A DNA stretch of 64,000 nt from Lewinellaceae bacterium (GTDB taxonomy: Bacteria; Bacteroidota; Bacteroidia; Chitinophagales; Saprospiraceae): positions 62,001-126,000 of the forward strand of contig JACJYB010000001.1 in assembly GCA_020636355.1 (NCBI GenBank), read 5' to 3'. The translations under genes were made by a program, and so were the position numbers. The notes under the pieces were generated by a model, which worked only from the letters and a program-made list of their open reading frames with translations, was not told the origin of the DNA and searched no databases. Position 1 is the first letter of the stretch. The number at the start of each line of letters is the position of its first letter. Shown one piece after another: positions 1 to 8,595 of this stretch.

Positions 1-1
1 C

Positions 2-409
2 TTCTACGATAATGTCATTAGTGGTAAGCTGACAGAGCTTAAGAGCAGCGTCTCCACCTACCTCTACCAGATCGGCCGGAACAAAGCCCTGGAATACCAT
101 CGGCAGCGGCAACGACATGGGGGTGACCAGCTGCATGACACCCTGTTGCAATACATGTCCCAGGATTTAGGGACTGAGCACGAGGAAATAGAGGAAGACT
201 ATTTAATCATTGATCAGGGTATGCAGCAGCTGGGTGAGCCCTGCCGGAGCCTCATCTATGGATTCTACGTGCTCAATAAAAGCATGGAAGAACTGGCGGA
301 GGAGATGAACTACAAGAATGCGGATACCGTTAAGAATCTGAAGTACAAATGTTTGCAGCGGTTGAGAAAGATCTGTGACGGGCTGAAAGGCTTAAATGGT
401 ACGGTATGA
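2..409 (+). CDS. RNA polymerase ECF sigma-70 factor, 3' part
   Basis: The reading frame is open from the first bases of the window, so the true start lies upstream and only about 135 residues are present. They cover the end of region 2 (YLYQIGRNKALEYHRQ-like, the core/-10 contact helix) and a region 4 helix-turn-helix (SLIYGFYVLNKSMEELAEEM, then a NADTVKNLKYKCLQRLRK recognition helix). This is the usual arrangement of Bacteroidota ECF sigma factors that direct core polymerase to a small regulon. The stop codon overlaps the ATG of the next gene (ATGA), which suggests translational coupling to the membrane protein that follows. The N-terminal half cannot be judged here. Confidence 0.88.
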   Translation, partial: FYDNVISGKLTELKSSVSTYLYQIGRNKALEYHRQRQRHGGDQLHDTLLQYMSQDLGTEHEEIEEDYLIIDQGMQQLGEPCRSLIYGFYVLNKSMEELAEEMNYKNADTVKNLKYKCLQRLRKICDGLKGLNGTV

Positions 410-1260
410 GATTAACTGCTGAAGAGCTGCACCGGTTGGATGAATACCTGCTTGGCCGTGGTACCAGCCAGGAGCGAGAGTCGATCCGGGTCATTCTGGA
501 AAGCAATCCGGATTGGCAGGCTGCCGCAAAGGAGCAAATCCAGCTATACCGCCAGCTGAAGTATTCACTGCTCAACCACCAGTTGCAGGCACTCCGCGAA
601 ATTGAAAAAAAGTTAACCCAAGGGGGTGACCTTGGTGAGGATTCTGCATTAATAGCTAACAATGGGGCTGGACGACATTACAAAACCCCGATTATGACAG
701 AAGAGACACCTAACCGGGACGCCCTCCGGTTCCATGGCCTTATGCAGATGGCCCGGCAACTTCAATCGATTGAGCAGCAGGGCCATCCGTTGGGCCGGGA
801 AACCAGGAAGCGTCTGCATTTGGGAAGGATTTTAGCCATTGCCGCCGGGTTTTTTGTCCTGGTTTTGGGCATATGGCCCTGGATAAAACCGGCTACGGAA
901 GGAGAAAAGTTATTTCAAGCCAACTTTGTCGCCCCCGATCTGAGTATTCAGTCCAGAGGGATGGATCAAAACTCCATTGACTCCCTTCAGAAATTAGCTT
1001 ACGGAGCTTACATCACCGGCGAATACAGGCGCTCCCTTAAATTCTTTCGGAGAATCGGAGAACTACCGGATTCTACCTACACCAAAATTTATGGCATCAC
1101 CTTGCTCCTCAACAACCGGCCAGAAGAAGCCATCACATTATTTCAAAACGGAAAACAGCGATGGCCGGAAGGTCCGAAATGGGACCAATGGATCGGCTGG
1201 GCATTACTCAAAGAAAACAAAGTACAGGAAGCCCAAGAATATCTTAACTTGGATCTTTGA
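406..1260 (+). CDS. membrane-anchored TPR-like protein, possible anti-sigma or signalling partner
   Basis: This 284-residue protein has a charged helical N-terminal half, one strong transmembrane helix at about residues 138-160 (ILAIAAGFFVLVLGIWPWI), and a C-terminal part with TPR-like helices (about 190-280: YGAYITGEYRRSLKFFRRI, LNNRPEEAITLFQNG). The topology would place the TPR part in the periplasm and the N-terminal domain in the cytoplasm, as in anti-sigma factors. No zinc-binding ZAS motif is visible, so the anti-sigma role is inferred from position: it is translationally coupled to an ECF sigma gene and lies 93 bp before a secreted CHAT protease. The N-terminal start LTAEELHRLDEYLLG resembles the short helical head common in Bacteroidota genes after sigma factors. 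Confidence 0.7.
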   Translation: MRLTAEELHRLDEYLLGRGTSQERESIRVILESNPDWQAAAKEQIQLYRQLKYSLLNHQLQALREIEKKLTQGGDLGEDSALIANNGAGRHYKTPIMTEETPNRDALRFHGLMQMARQLQSIEQQGHPLGRETRKRLHLGRILAIAAGFFVLVLGIWPWIKPATEGEKLFQANFVAPDLSIQSRGMDQNSIDSLQKLAYGAYITGEYRRSLKFFRRIGELPDSTYTKIYGITLLLNNRPEEAITLFQNGKQRWPEGPKWDQWIGWALLKENKVQEAQEYLNLDL

Positions 1261-1353
1261 TCAAAACTGACCCTGTCCCGGTGATTCTGCCGATATCTTG
1301 ATCAGGCCGCATTACGAAAGTCCGGGCATCGGTCATAGCGTGGACTGAAATCT

Positions 1354-3996
1354 TTGGGTTACTTTTTGCATAAACGGTTGCACAGGGGAGTGGTCGCATT
1401 TTGGCCCGTCCTGATTCTGATACTGTCCGGATCATACTGGCGCTGCACCCAGGAAGTGCATGCGACTGATCCGCACTGGGATCTCATTGATTCGAGCTGT
1501 ATTTACCTTCCCGCGAGAACCTGGCATCTGGATCAGGCATCTTCAGGGGATTATTGTGCGATCTCCCATCAACTGTCCGGTCCCCCCCCCGGTCAATGGT
1601 TGTTTTTAGATTCCATTTACAAGGAGTTCGTACAACTCGGGTGCGATTCGTCGTCGACCTGGCCTCAGTTTCAGGGCCTATTGCGCAAGTTGGAGAAATG
1701 TTACTGCAGTCTTTATCTTGAAGTTGCCGGAGTAAGCCTGGATCGGTTTGGAGCTATCATGAGCCCTGACGATAAGGAGCGTATCGAAAGCTGTGCCGTA
1801 GCGGCCACTTGTTCCGTTTATGGTGCACATTCCCTTGAGAGTATCCGGGCCAAGCAGCAGCTTGCCGATCATTACCGGGTCAACCAACGCTATCTTCGCG
1901 CCGATACCTTCTATCAACAATGCATTGATGGGTTAATGTCAGTTTATCCCGATTCAATCGCCTGGCTGGAGCGATGTCTGTCCTACCACGGAACCATGAA
2001 AAGGCACCAGTCCGAATACGATAATGCACTGGCGGACTTCAGGCTCTGCCGGAATTTGATCGCCCGGATGGGTGACTATTCCCGGTTGGCCTTTGTGTAC
2101 AACGAGGAGAGCATCATACAGGGCAATAGCGGAAACCTGCCCCGGTCATTGATCCTGGTCGATTCAGCCCTGATCTTCGGAAAAAAATATCAGATTCCAG
2201 GCCAGGTCGCCAAATCGTATCTCATAAAAGGAACCATATTGTCTCTGCAGCGCAGGTATCAGGATGCACATCATCTGTTTCTCGAAAATCTGCACGATGT
2301 ATCCACACCGGATAAAAAACTGGAGATTTATGGAAAAATAATCAGTAACCTGGTGCGGTTGAATCAGTTGGACTCTGCCCAAAAATATCTGGAGTCGGCT
2401 GATACCGAGGGCATTAAAACGCCGAAGACGCTTGCCTATTTCAACTTCCAATGTTCCCAATACTTCCGGTCGAGGAATGATTTTAACGAAGCTCTCGAGG
2501 CAATAAATAAGGCATTGGCCCTGACCAATCCGGGACTTGGCCCGACGCTTCATTCGATCAAGGCTCCCGAAAAAAAACGGGCTATGCTGGATGAGTGGGC
2601 ACTCTTTTACCTGGGCCAGAAGGGTGACTTGATGGGTAATCAATATTTGCTTACCGGGGATAGCATCTATCTGGACTCCTGCCTGGATCACTATGCATAC
2701 ATTGACGATTACATCCGGGATCACTTCCGTTACTCAGATACGGGAGACGAACTGCATGCTGTGGATCTCTTGAATGAAATGTATTTCAAAGCCATGTCTA
2801 TTTTGGTGCGGGTAGCTGAACGGGGAAGGACAGCAGCTTTTGATAATTTATTGAATGCTTATGGAGAGCGTATGCGCTTCCGCAAGTTGTTTCAGGATTT
2901 TGACCTGCTGGAAGCGGTGAGTGATCGTGATCCGCATCTCAAAGAGATCGTTGAAGCGCTGATTGATAATCGGAATCTGGTACCAGTTACCTGGAATCCC
3001 AATCAGAATTTGGTCGGCAACGAATACGCATCTGACCGACAGAAAAATGTGCTTCTGGATTCACTAGCCAAAAATTATCCGTTGATTCTCGAAATGTACT
3101 TTCAACGCAAGGAGGTGACGACCCGGGAGGTCCTGGATTGGAACAAGGCCAATAAAGCCACCACCATTGCGCTCTTCTCCAATCACGATGGCGATGTGAT
3201 CGGCTTGGTATATGGTGAGAATGTGCATGCATTTTATGAACCGGCCTCGGAACCCGCAGAAATGGAGTGGTATAATCAGATCAATCAACCAATCCTTGAT
3301 GAAAAGTCCTGGCCGGAACATTTGCTTTTGGCTGATCGCATCCGATCCATGATGGACACAAGCACCTCGAATGTTGTTTTTCTGGCAGAAGGTGATCTGG
3401 AGAAAATTCCTTTTGGAAAGTACTTTAATGACCGGTATTCCGTCTATTATGGATATACACTGGCGCGACTGGTAAGTGCACCGGTTGAGCAAACCCTAAA
3501 CCTGGAAAACCACCCTTTGCTCAGCTTTGTACATTCGGATAAACGAGGAGCGGATTTACCGTATACCTACCGGGAGGGGAATTGGTTGCAAAATAATTAT
3601 CCGGAGAGTCGTGTATTTTTTGGAGAAGACGCCACCATTCGAAATTTTAATAAATACCGGTCCGAATACGATGTGTATCATTTTGCGTTGCATGGCATCA
3701 ACAATCAATCCAATCCTGCCGCCAGTGGAATTCAATTCCGCGATGGCTTGCTGGATATTGTTCAGATCAGTAAAGAAAATTGGACAGGAAAAACCATTAT
3801 CCTGAATATTTGTGACGCCGGCACCGGACCTTCTGCTTCCGGCGCCGGGGTCTTATCAATCGCTAAGGCATTTATTAATGCTAAATTAATTATTGCTCCG
3901 ATTTATCGGTTGGATGATGATCAGGGCTTTAAAGGCATTAAAGCTATCGCCAATCATCAGCGAATGGACGAACAATATCGCTGGATCATTTATTAA
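1354..3996 (+). CDS. secreted TPR-CHAT caspase-like protease
   Basis: The frame gives 880 residues. After a hydrophobic N-terminus (VVAFWPVLILILSGSYW) come TPR-like helical repeats (about 170-420) and a C-terminal CHAT domain from about residue 560. The caspase-type dyad is visible: His780 in HFALHG and Cys820 in NICDAGTG. CHAT proteases cleave protein substrates; TPR domains usually bind partners. The start is uncertain: no ATG is available, and TTG at 1354 is the best in-frame choice before the signal-like segment. The C-terminus ends about 40 residues after the catalytic Cys loop without the usual YW...G strand. An open stretch in another frame continues to 4090, so a frameshift near 3900-3990 is possible. 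It follows the sigma factor and membrane protein and probably acts with them. Confidence 0.82.
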   Translation: MGYFLHKRLHRGVVAFWPVLILILSGSYWRCTQEVHATDPHWDLIDSSCIYLPARTWHLDQASSGDYCAISHQLSGPPPGQWLFLDSIYKEFVQLGCDSSSTWPQFQGLLRKLEKCYCSLYLEVAGVSLDRFGAIMSPDDKERIESCAVAATCSVYGAHSLESIRAKQQLADHYRVNQRYLRADTFYQQCIDGLMSVYPDSIAWLERCLSYHGTMKRHQSEYDNALADFRLCRNLIARMGDYSRLAFVYNEESIIQGNSGNLPRSLILVDSALIFGKKYQIPGQVAKSYLIKGTILSLQRRYQDAHHLFLENLHDVSTPDKKLEIYGKIISNLVRLNQLDSAQKYLESADTEGIKTPKTLAYFNFQCSQYFRSRNDFNEALEAINKALALTNPGLGPTLHSIKAPEKKRAMLDEWALFYLGQKGDLMGNQYLLTGDSIYLDSCLDHYAYIDDYIRDHFRYSDTGDELHAVDLLNEMYFKAMSILVRVAERGRTAAFDNLLNAYGERMRFRKLFQDFDLLEAVSDRDPHLKEIVEALIDNRNLVPVTWNPNQNLVGNEYASDRQKNVLLDSLAKNYPLILEMYFQRKEVTTREVLDWNKANKATTIALFSNHDGDVIGLVYGENVHAFYEPASEPAEMEWYNQINQPILDEKSWPEHLLLADRIRSMMDTSTSNVVFLAEGDLEKIPFGKYFNDRYSVYYGYTLARLVSAPVEQTLNLENHPLLSFVHSDKRGADLPYTYREGNWLQNNYPESRVFFGEDATIRNFNKYRSEYDVYHFALHGINNQSNPAASGIQFRDGLLDIVQISKENWTGKTIILNICDAGTGPSASGAGVLSIAKAFINAKLIIAPIYRLDDDQGFKGIKAIANHQRMDEQYRWIIY

Positions 3997-4111
3997 TTCC
4001 ATTCCTGGAAAAAGATCGCTTTATTGGGTTTTAGCGATAGGTTTGTCTGACGTTGGAGCATTCATTAATTTACTTCATCCTTGGATTTAAAGTGCAGACA
4101 AATTGCCATTA

Positions 4112-4885
4112 TTAATAATTCGCCTTTGAAATCGGATTTAATAAATAATCGATGGTCCGTATGGTGCCATTTTCTACTACCTTTACATTTTGGATCAATA
4201 TAAATCGCATATCATCGGAAGCGGAGATCGGATCAGGTATCCGGTAATAAATCGGTTCATTTATATTCATCGTATAAGCAGTGGGACCTTTTTGTGCTGT
4301 CAGCTGGTAGGGACCGTTGAGGTACCAATAGGTGGAGGATTTGAAGCGCTCCAGCCCATCCATGACCTTGATGTTATGCACGTTGTTGATGGAATTTCCA
4401 TTTTGGACGGATATATTTCCCGTGTAGGCCGTTTCCTTTTGTTTATCAATGTATTGATTGGCAATCCAGTCGTCCGGCAATGCAATTACATGTGCTTCCA
4501 GTTGGAGGGAATAATCGCCGGGCTCATTTCCTTCCACATAAAAATGATCCAGAATCATCCGGGTATTTACATGATTGCTGACATCAGCATACTGCGGGGC
4601 ATAATAAGCCGTGAAAGATAATTCCGGATCCCCCAGCGAATATTGAATTTCTTCCACCTCCATGGATTCAAAAGGATTTTCCGGGTTCGTAAACGTGTGG
4701 TTATTCGCGACAAAAGAAGTTCCTCCCGTTATATGTCCCAATACATGTTCTTCAACAGAAAATAATTGGAAATATTCCGGGTAATACGTGTCCGTAATCG
4801 GATGGCGTGGATAATTACTTGGGTTACCGTAAATAAATACGAGTACTGTTGTTGCCAGGGCGGCAACGAAATTGGCGTTTTTCAT
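4112..4885 (-). CDS. secreted protein of unknown function
   Basis: This 257-residue protein is not recognised. It begins with a short signal-like segment (FVAALATTVLVFIYG) and the rest is rich in aromatic residues, Asn and Thr (TSFVANNHTF, SASDDMRFILIQNVKVVENG), as in all-beta secreted proteins. There are no cysteines or clear catalytic motifs. It is convergent with the CHAT gene and about 125 bp downstream, in its own direction, of the methyltransferase gene. An extracellular or periplasmic location is the only inference made. Confidence 0.6.
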   Translation of the reverse strand: MKNANFVAALATTVLVFIYGNPSNYPRHPITDTYYPEYFQLFSVEEHVLGHITGGTSFVANNHTFTNPENPFESMEVEEIQYSLGDPELSFTAYYAPQYADVSNHVNTRMILDHFYVEGNEPGDYSLQLEAHVIALPDDWIANQYIDKQKETAYTGNISVQNGNSINNVHNIKVMDGLERFKSSTYWYLNGPYQLTAQKGPTAYTMNINEPIYYRIPDPISASDDMRFILIQNVKVVENGTIRTIDYLLNPISKANY

Positions 4886-5011
4886 ACAACTTGCGTTTAT
4901 CTATTATGCCCTGGCGAGAAAAAGGTAACCTTGATTTATTAAAAAAAGGCATTACTCCCGGAGTAATTATTGTTTTTGGTACTTCCGGACCGGATCCGAT
5001 CTTGGCTCTAT

Positions 5012-5638
5012 TTAAAATTCTTTCAAAGGAGTGGCCTTTCCCCAAAAATTGTAGGTAGCCGGTTTCCATCCTGGTAAATAAAGCGTCTCCATTTGCTCTA
5101 TTCGAAATCCATTTTCTATCAGCACTTCGGGGATATTTCGATTTAATTGACAGCCACCGCTAAACGTTTTCCAGATCGGATTGAGCCGTTGCTGCCATTG
5201 GAATACCGGTGGGTGTGGTGACAAACCATGTTCTGAAAAGAAAAAAGAGCCGGTGGGTTTAAGGACGCGATTTATTTCCCGGAGAGCACGATTAAGATCA
5301 GGGATAGAACAAAGTGTAAACGTAGAAACAACCGAATCAAATGTGTCCTGTTCAAAGGGCAGCTGCTCGGCACTACATTGGATGTATTGCACCGGAAAAG
5401 CCAATTGATCCAAATCAACGGTGCATTTATTCCAGATTTCGAAGGAAGGCTCAAGTTCTATGACGGCAGTAACTTCTTTGGGATTGTACAAAGGTAGGTT
5501 TAACCCGGAGCCTGCGCCTATTTCGAGCACCTTACCGGTCGCATGCGGTACCACTTTGAGTCGTTGATCGGTTACAATCTGATGCCGGCAGATGGAATCT
5601 ACCAGATAGGGCAACAAATATTTATTATACCATCCCAT
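5012..5638 (-). CDS. class I SAM-dependent methyltransferase
   Basis: The protein has 208 residues with a Methyltransf_11-type fold. Motif I is VLEIGAGSGLNLPLY (about 38-52), the acidic end of strand 2 is VIELEPS, motif II is FDSVVSTFTLCSIPD, and a post-motif region LREINRVLKPTGSFFFSEHG follows. The head (GWYNKYLLPYLVDSICRH) resembles small UbiE/phospholipid N-methyltransferase-like proteins of Bacteroidota. The substrate cannot be told from sequence. It stands alone, with no overlapping neighbour. Length and motif order are normal, so it looks intact. Confidence 0.85.
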   Translation of the reverse strand: MGWYNKYLLPYLVDSICRHQIVTDQRLKVVPHATGKVLEIGAGSGLNLPLYNPKEVTAVIELEPSFEIWNKCTVDLDQLAFPVQYIQCSAEQLPFEQDTFDSVVSTFTLCSIPDLNRALREINRVLKPTGSFFFSEHGLSPHPPVFQWQQRLNPIWKTFSGGCQLNRNIPEVLIENGFRIEQMETLYLPGWKPATYNFWGKATPLKEF

Positions 5639-5728
5639 TTTCCAGGCCGCTTCAATTTTTCAATCATCGAAGGTAGTAACAGTTGAAGCCTGAAAAAGGA
5701 TGTTAGGACAGGAATGTTTGGCCGCATG

Positions 5729-5935
5729 TCATTTCCAGTCATCGGTTTCCAGTTTGAAAATAGCTTCAACCGGTGTGCCGAAGACGTGGGCCATTTTCAA
5801 TGCCAGCAGGGTGGAAGGAACAAATTTGCCGGTTTCAATCGAATTGACCGCTTGTCGGGATATACCTATGCGGACGGCCAATTCAGCTTGCGTCCAGTTT
5901 TTCTTTGCCCGTTCTACTTTGATACTGTTTTCCAT
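5729..5935 (-). CDS. small XRE-family helix-turn-helix regulator
   Basis: A 68-residue protein starting at MENSIKVERAKKNWTQ. The frame is open further upstream, but that part overlaps the preceding gene and looks non-coding. The whole protein is one Cro/CI-type HTH: WTQAELAVRIGISRQAVNSI with ETGKFVPSTLLALKMA following. This is the short YozG-like class of repressor. Its start lies 2 bp after the stop of a small membrane protein gene on the same strand. This membrane-protein/mini-XRE pairing is common in bacteria and suggests co-regulation. Confidence 0.85.
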   Translation of the reverse strand: MENSIKVERAKKNWTQAELAVRIGISRQAVNSIETGKFVPSTLLALKMAHVFGTPVEAIFKLETDDWK

Positions 5936-5936
5936 G

Positions 5937-6329
5937 CTAACTGTATTTTCGGCGTGCAATCCACCATCCAATGGCATAAAATAGTCCCATAAAGGGGACG
6001 AGATCCAAATAGCCCCAATCATTCCGGTCTAAAGTTACCACCCGGTCAAGCATGCCTAAGGTCATGAGAAGTAATAGGCCTAGCAAGAATGCGGTAACTA
6101 CAGCTTCTGTCTGGATTTTCCGCTGCAACTCATCCATAGATGCTACTTCACGGATCAGAAAGACCAGGAAAATCAGAAAGAATAGGACGGGCACCAATGC
6201 AATTCCAATGCCGGTTTTTACTGGCAGGTCTACTCTTTTGATGATTAATAAACAAATGGTGTAGACCGCCCCCCACAACAGAGCAGTGGCCAAAGTTTGA
6301 TTACGACGCAATCGTGTTTTACCGTACAT
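5937..6329 (-). CDS. small multi-pass membrane protein paired with the XRE regulator
   Basis: From ATG 6329 the protein is 130 residues with about four hydrophobic helices (TALLWGAVYTICLLII, IGIALVPVLFFLIFLVFLI, AVVTAFLLGLLLLMTLGML, LVPFMGLFYAIGWWIA) and basic cytoplasmic ends. A loop with MDELQRKIQTEA lies between helices 2 and 3. An in-frame ATG exists at 6410, but a promoter-like box lies between the two, so the downstream start is preferred. Function is unknown; membrane proteins of this type with an MDELQRKIQ loop usually sit beside an XRE regulator, as here. Confidence 0.75.
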   Translation of the reverse strand: MYGKTRLRRNQTLATALLWGAVYTICLLIIKRVDLPVKTGIGIALVPVLFFLIFLVFLIREVASMDELQRKIQTEAVVTAFLLGLLLLMTLGMLDRVVTLDRNDWGYLDLVPFMGLFYAIGWWIARRKYS

Positions 6330-6346
6330 AGCTTTTTTTTGTAGGG

Positions 6347-6378
6347 CAAAGATATTTATACTGGATAAAATGTAAAGT
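6347..6378 (-). promoter_or_regulatory. Bacteroidota-type promoter for the membrane protein/XRE pair
   Basis: Reading the minus strand, TATCTTTG matches the TAnnTTTG -7 box at 6347-6354, and an AT-rich ACTTTACA-like element lies about 20 bp upstream where the -33 element is expected. The box ends 17 nt before the ATG at 6329, so the transcript would have a very short leader. This supports the shorter start for the membrane protein. Confidence 0.45.
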
Positions 6379-6436
6379 ATATACGACAAATAGACAAGTA
6401 ATGGCGACAATAAATGCTTGCTAAGCGACGGGTGAA

Positions 6437-7813
6437 TCAGTGCGTTAAATGAAACAGGACACTGGCATGTGGTGCGAGAGATACTTCGAAATTACTTTTC
6501 CTGCTGCCTAATGCTTCACCGGTCCATAGATTGGTAATCTGGCAAGAATCGCCTATCCCGGTCTCCCTCAGATCAACCGGTACTATTTTATCCGTTGTGC
6601 TTTGGTTGAAAAGAGCCAGATATACCGTATGATCCCCGGGATGGTTGGAGACGATAGCCAGGGTGCTGTCTTGCGCAGATAATTTGCGAACCTCATCGGA
6701 TTCGCGATGCATTTTCAGCACAGCTTCGTTGGTCAGGAGGGATAAGGTAAATGGGTCATTGGATGGTAGATCGCCCCCATAAAAAAGCGGTGACTTTGAT
6801 ATGGTGAATAAAGTCATAAGCGAATATTGTTCCAGGGGTGTCAGCCGGGTCATGCGATCCGGACCCCGCTCTCCCCGGAGGGAGATCCGGCCCAGCGGAA
6901 TCATGTCACAATCCGGCCAGGTGCCGGATGCAATGTACGGATACCATTGGGGTGCGATTTCCATCAAATGCTGGATGTGTGGCCAGGTATCCCAGACATC
7001 GTCGACCATCCGCCACATATTGGCATGACGCTGTACATGCTCCGCCTCCGAAAGCGGTGTTGCACCGGGAGACAGGCTCAATACCATGTTGCGGCCGCAC
7101 TGGTCGATGGCATTCCGGATTAGATCAATCTCTGCCTGGTGGTAGGGCCGCGCGATATCATCCACCTTGACAAAATCAACGCCCCAGGCAGCGTAGAGGT
7201 TAAAAATTGAGTTGTAATATTCCTGAGCACCGGGCTTATCCGCCACGATGGTATAATTATCCCGTAGCCACTCGCATTGCATTTCCGGGGAGTAAATTTG
7301 GTCCGCGGTAATCCCATTGGCATTCAGGATGGGTAGTTTGTTTTCAACGGCAATTTTAGGAATTCCGCGCATGATGTGAATCCCGAACTTCAGACCTTTT
7401 TCATGCAGGTAATTCGCCAAATTGGTAAATCCATGGCCATTTGCAGCCGAGGGAAAGCGATTGATGGCCGGTAGATAACGGCCATATTCGTCGATGACAT
7501 AACTTGGGTCCGTCTGATTGTACCCGCCGGCTTTAGTGTTCTCAACAAACCATCTGATATCCACGACGATGTATTGCCATCCATAAGCTGCAAGGTTCGC
7601 CGCCATGTAGTCGGCATTAGCCTTTACCTCATCCTCGCGAACAGTGGGGCCGTAACAGTCCCAGCTATTCCAACCCATGGGTGGAGTAGGAGCCCAGGAC
7701 TTGAAGGTGTCGCCGGTACCTGCTTCCTGCTTCACAGCCGGGGACTTGCAGCGAAGCGTCGAGAATACCAGGCAGATCAATAATGTTATCCCAAAATAGT
7801 TGCGCCAATTCAT
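6437..7813 (-). CDS. GH27-family alpha-galactosidase, secreted lipoprotein
   Basis: This 458-residue enzyme of clan GH-D is expected to release terminal alpha-galactose. It opens with a lipoprotein-like signal (LLICLVFSTLRC, Cys22), then the family hallmark TPPMGWNSWDCYG. The barrel carries VDFVKVDD with the nucleophile Asp at about 218, and WRMVDDVWD with the acid/base Asp at about 271-272. A C-terminal beta domain follows (about 380-458). Length is normal for GH27. The -1 residue of the lipobox is Arg rather than Gly or Ala, so lipidation is likely but not certain. It is not in an operon with the pectin genes 11 kb away, but fits the same plant- or algal-polysaccharide diet. Confidence 0.92.
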   Translation of the reverse strand: MNWRNYFGITLLICLVFSTLRCKSPAVKQEAGTGDTFKSWAPTPPMGWNSWDCYGPTVREDEVKANADYMAANLAAYGWQYIVVDIRWFVENTKAGGYNQTDPSYVIDEYGRYLPAINRFPSAANGHGFTNLANYLHEKGLKFGIHIMRGIPKIAVENKLPILNANGITADQIYSPEMQCEWLRDNYTIVADKPGAQEYYNSIFNLYAAWGVDFVKVDDIARPYHQAEIDLIRNAIDQCGRNMVLSLSPGATPLSEAEHVQRHANMWRMVDDVWDTWPHIQHLMEIAPQWYPYIASGTWPDCDMIPLGRISLRGERGPDRMTRLTPLEQYSLMTLFTISKSPLFYGGDLPSNDPFTLSLLTNEAVLKMHRESDEVRKLSAQDSTLAIVSNHPGDHTVYLALFNQSTTDKIVPVDLRETGIGDSCQITNLWTGEALGSRKSNFEVSLAPHASVLFHLTH

Positions 7814-7886
7814 AGAAGGAAGATAACCAATTACCTGATAACGTATTTTGGTGCTCGCAGAAAGTGCCTATTGAAAAAATCAATTG

Positions 7887-8357
7887 CTACCATTCGTCTT
7901 CGGTCGGATAGCGGTCGTCAACCACCAATATCCGTGGGATGGAGTCGTGCCAGCCCTGAGGCAGATCACTGAACAATACAGAAAAGGGTTCGAGGGGAAT
8001 GTAACGGCAAAGCGAACGGCCTAAAATGCTGATTAATTCAGGACGCTTTCCGGAAGTGGTGACAATCTTAGTCTTGGTAAGCATTTTGCCCACCGATTTT
8101 CCCCAAACGGCTTCAGTGATGCCGTAATAAAAAAAGGTTGAGAAGTAATAACTTATCACCAGGATGCCCAGATAGAAGGAATTGTCTTCCTGATACAAAT
8201 TTTCTCTCGCAAACAGAATGGTTGCGAAAACGACGTAAATACCAAAGATCACCATACGATCAATGAGGTAGTTGACAAATCGCGTTCCCTTGTTAGCAAT
8301 GTAATTTTTGGGATCTACCCAGTCGGAGACTTGTTGATCGAGGATAAGGTTGTCCAT
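7887..8357 (-). CDS. RDD-family membrane protein
   Basis: From ATG 8357 the protein is 156 residues. It shows the RDD pattern: an Arg in the first helix region (KGTRFVNYLIDRMVIFGIYVVFATILF), a second helix (FYLGILVISYYFSTFFYYGITEAVWG), then GKSVGKMLTKTKIVTTSGKRP. This conserved cytoplasmic segment is followed by the typical RSLCRYIPLEPFSVLF. The family is implicated in transport or small-molecule handling in the inner membrane, without a firm reaction. The C-terminal ILVVDDRYPTEDEW is usual for Bacteroidota members. A longer frame to 8480 exists, but that extension is not family-like. Confidence 0.85.
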   Translation of the reverse strand: MDNLILDQQVSDWVDPKNYIANKGTRFVNYLIDRMVIFGIYVVFATILFARENLYQEDNSFYLGILVISYYFSTFFYYGITEAVWGKSVGKMLTKTKIVTTSGKRPELISILGRSLCRYIPLEPFSVLFSDLPQGWHDSIPRILVVDDRYPTEDEW

Positions 8358-8595
8358 AATGCAATAGTATAAATGAAATAATGTATCGATAAAGATAGCC
8401 AGATTCTGCCAGGGCAAAATAAATTTCAGGAAAGTTGTCTGTGGCGGGATGCACGAATTCCGGAATTGGTATCCATCCAATTTTCCGATCTGAATGCTAG
8501 ATGGTTCGGTTCCCCATAATTCCTGGTACTCTATTTGATAAGATTAATGCAGTGATTTGTTGAAATAACGCCCTCAAACGATCAAATGATAGAAG

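Noticed and set aside
3893..4090. 65-codon ORF overlapping the end of the CHAT gene
   Set aside because: No independent start context or homology; kept only as a possible continuation of the CHAT protein after a frameshift.
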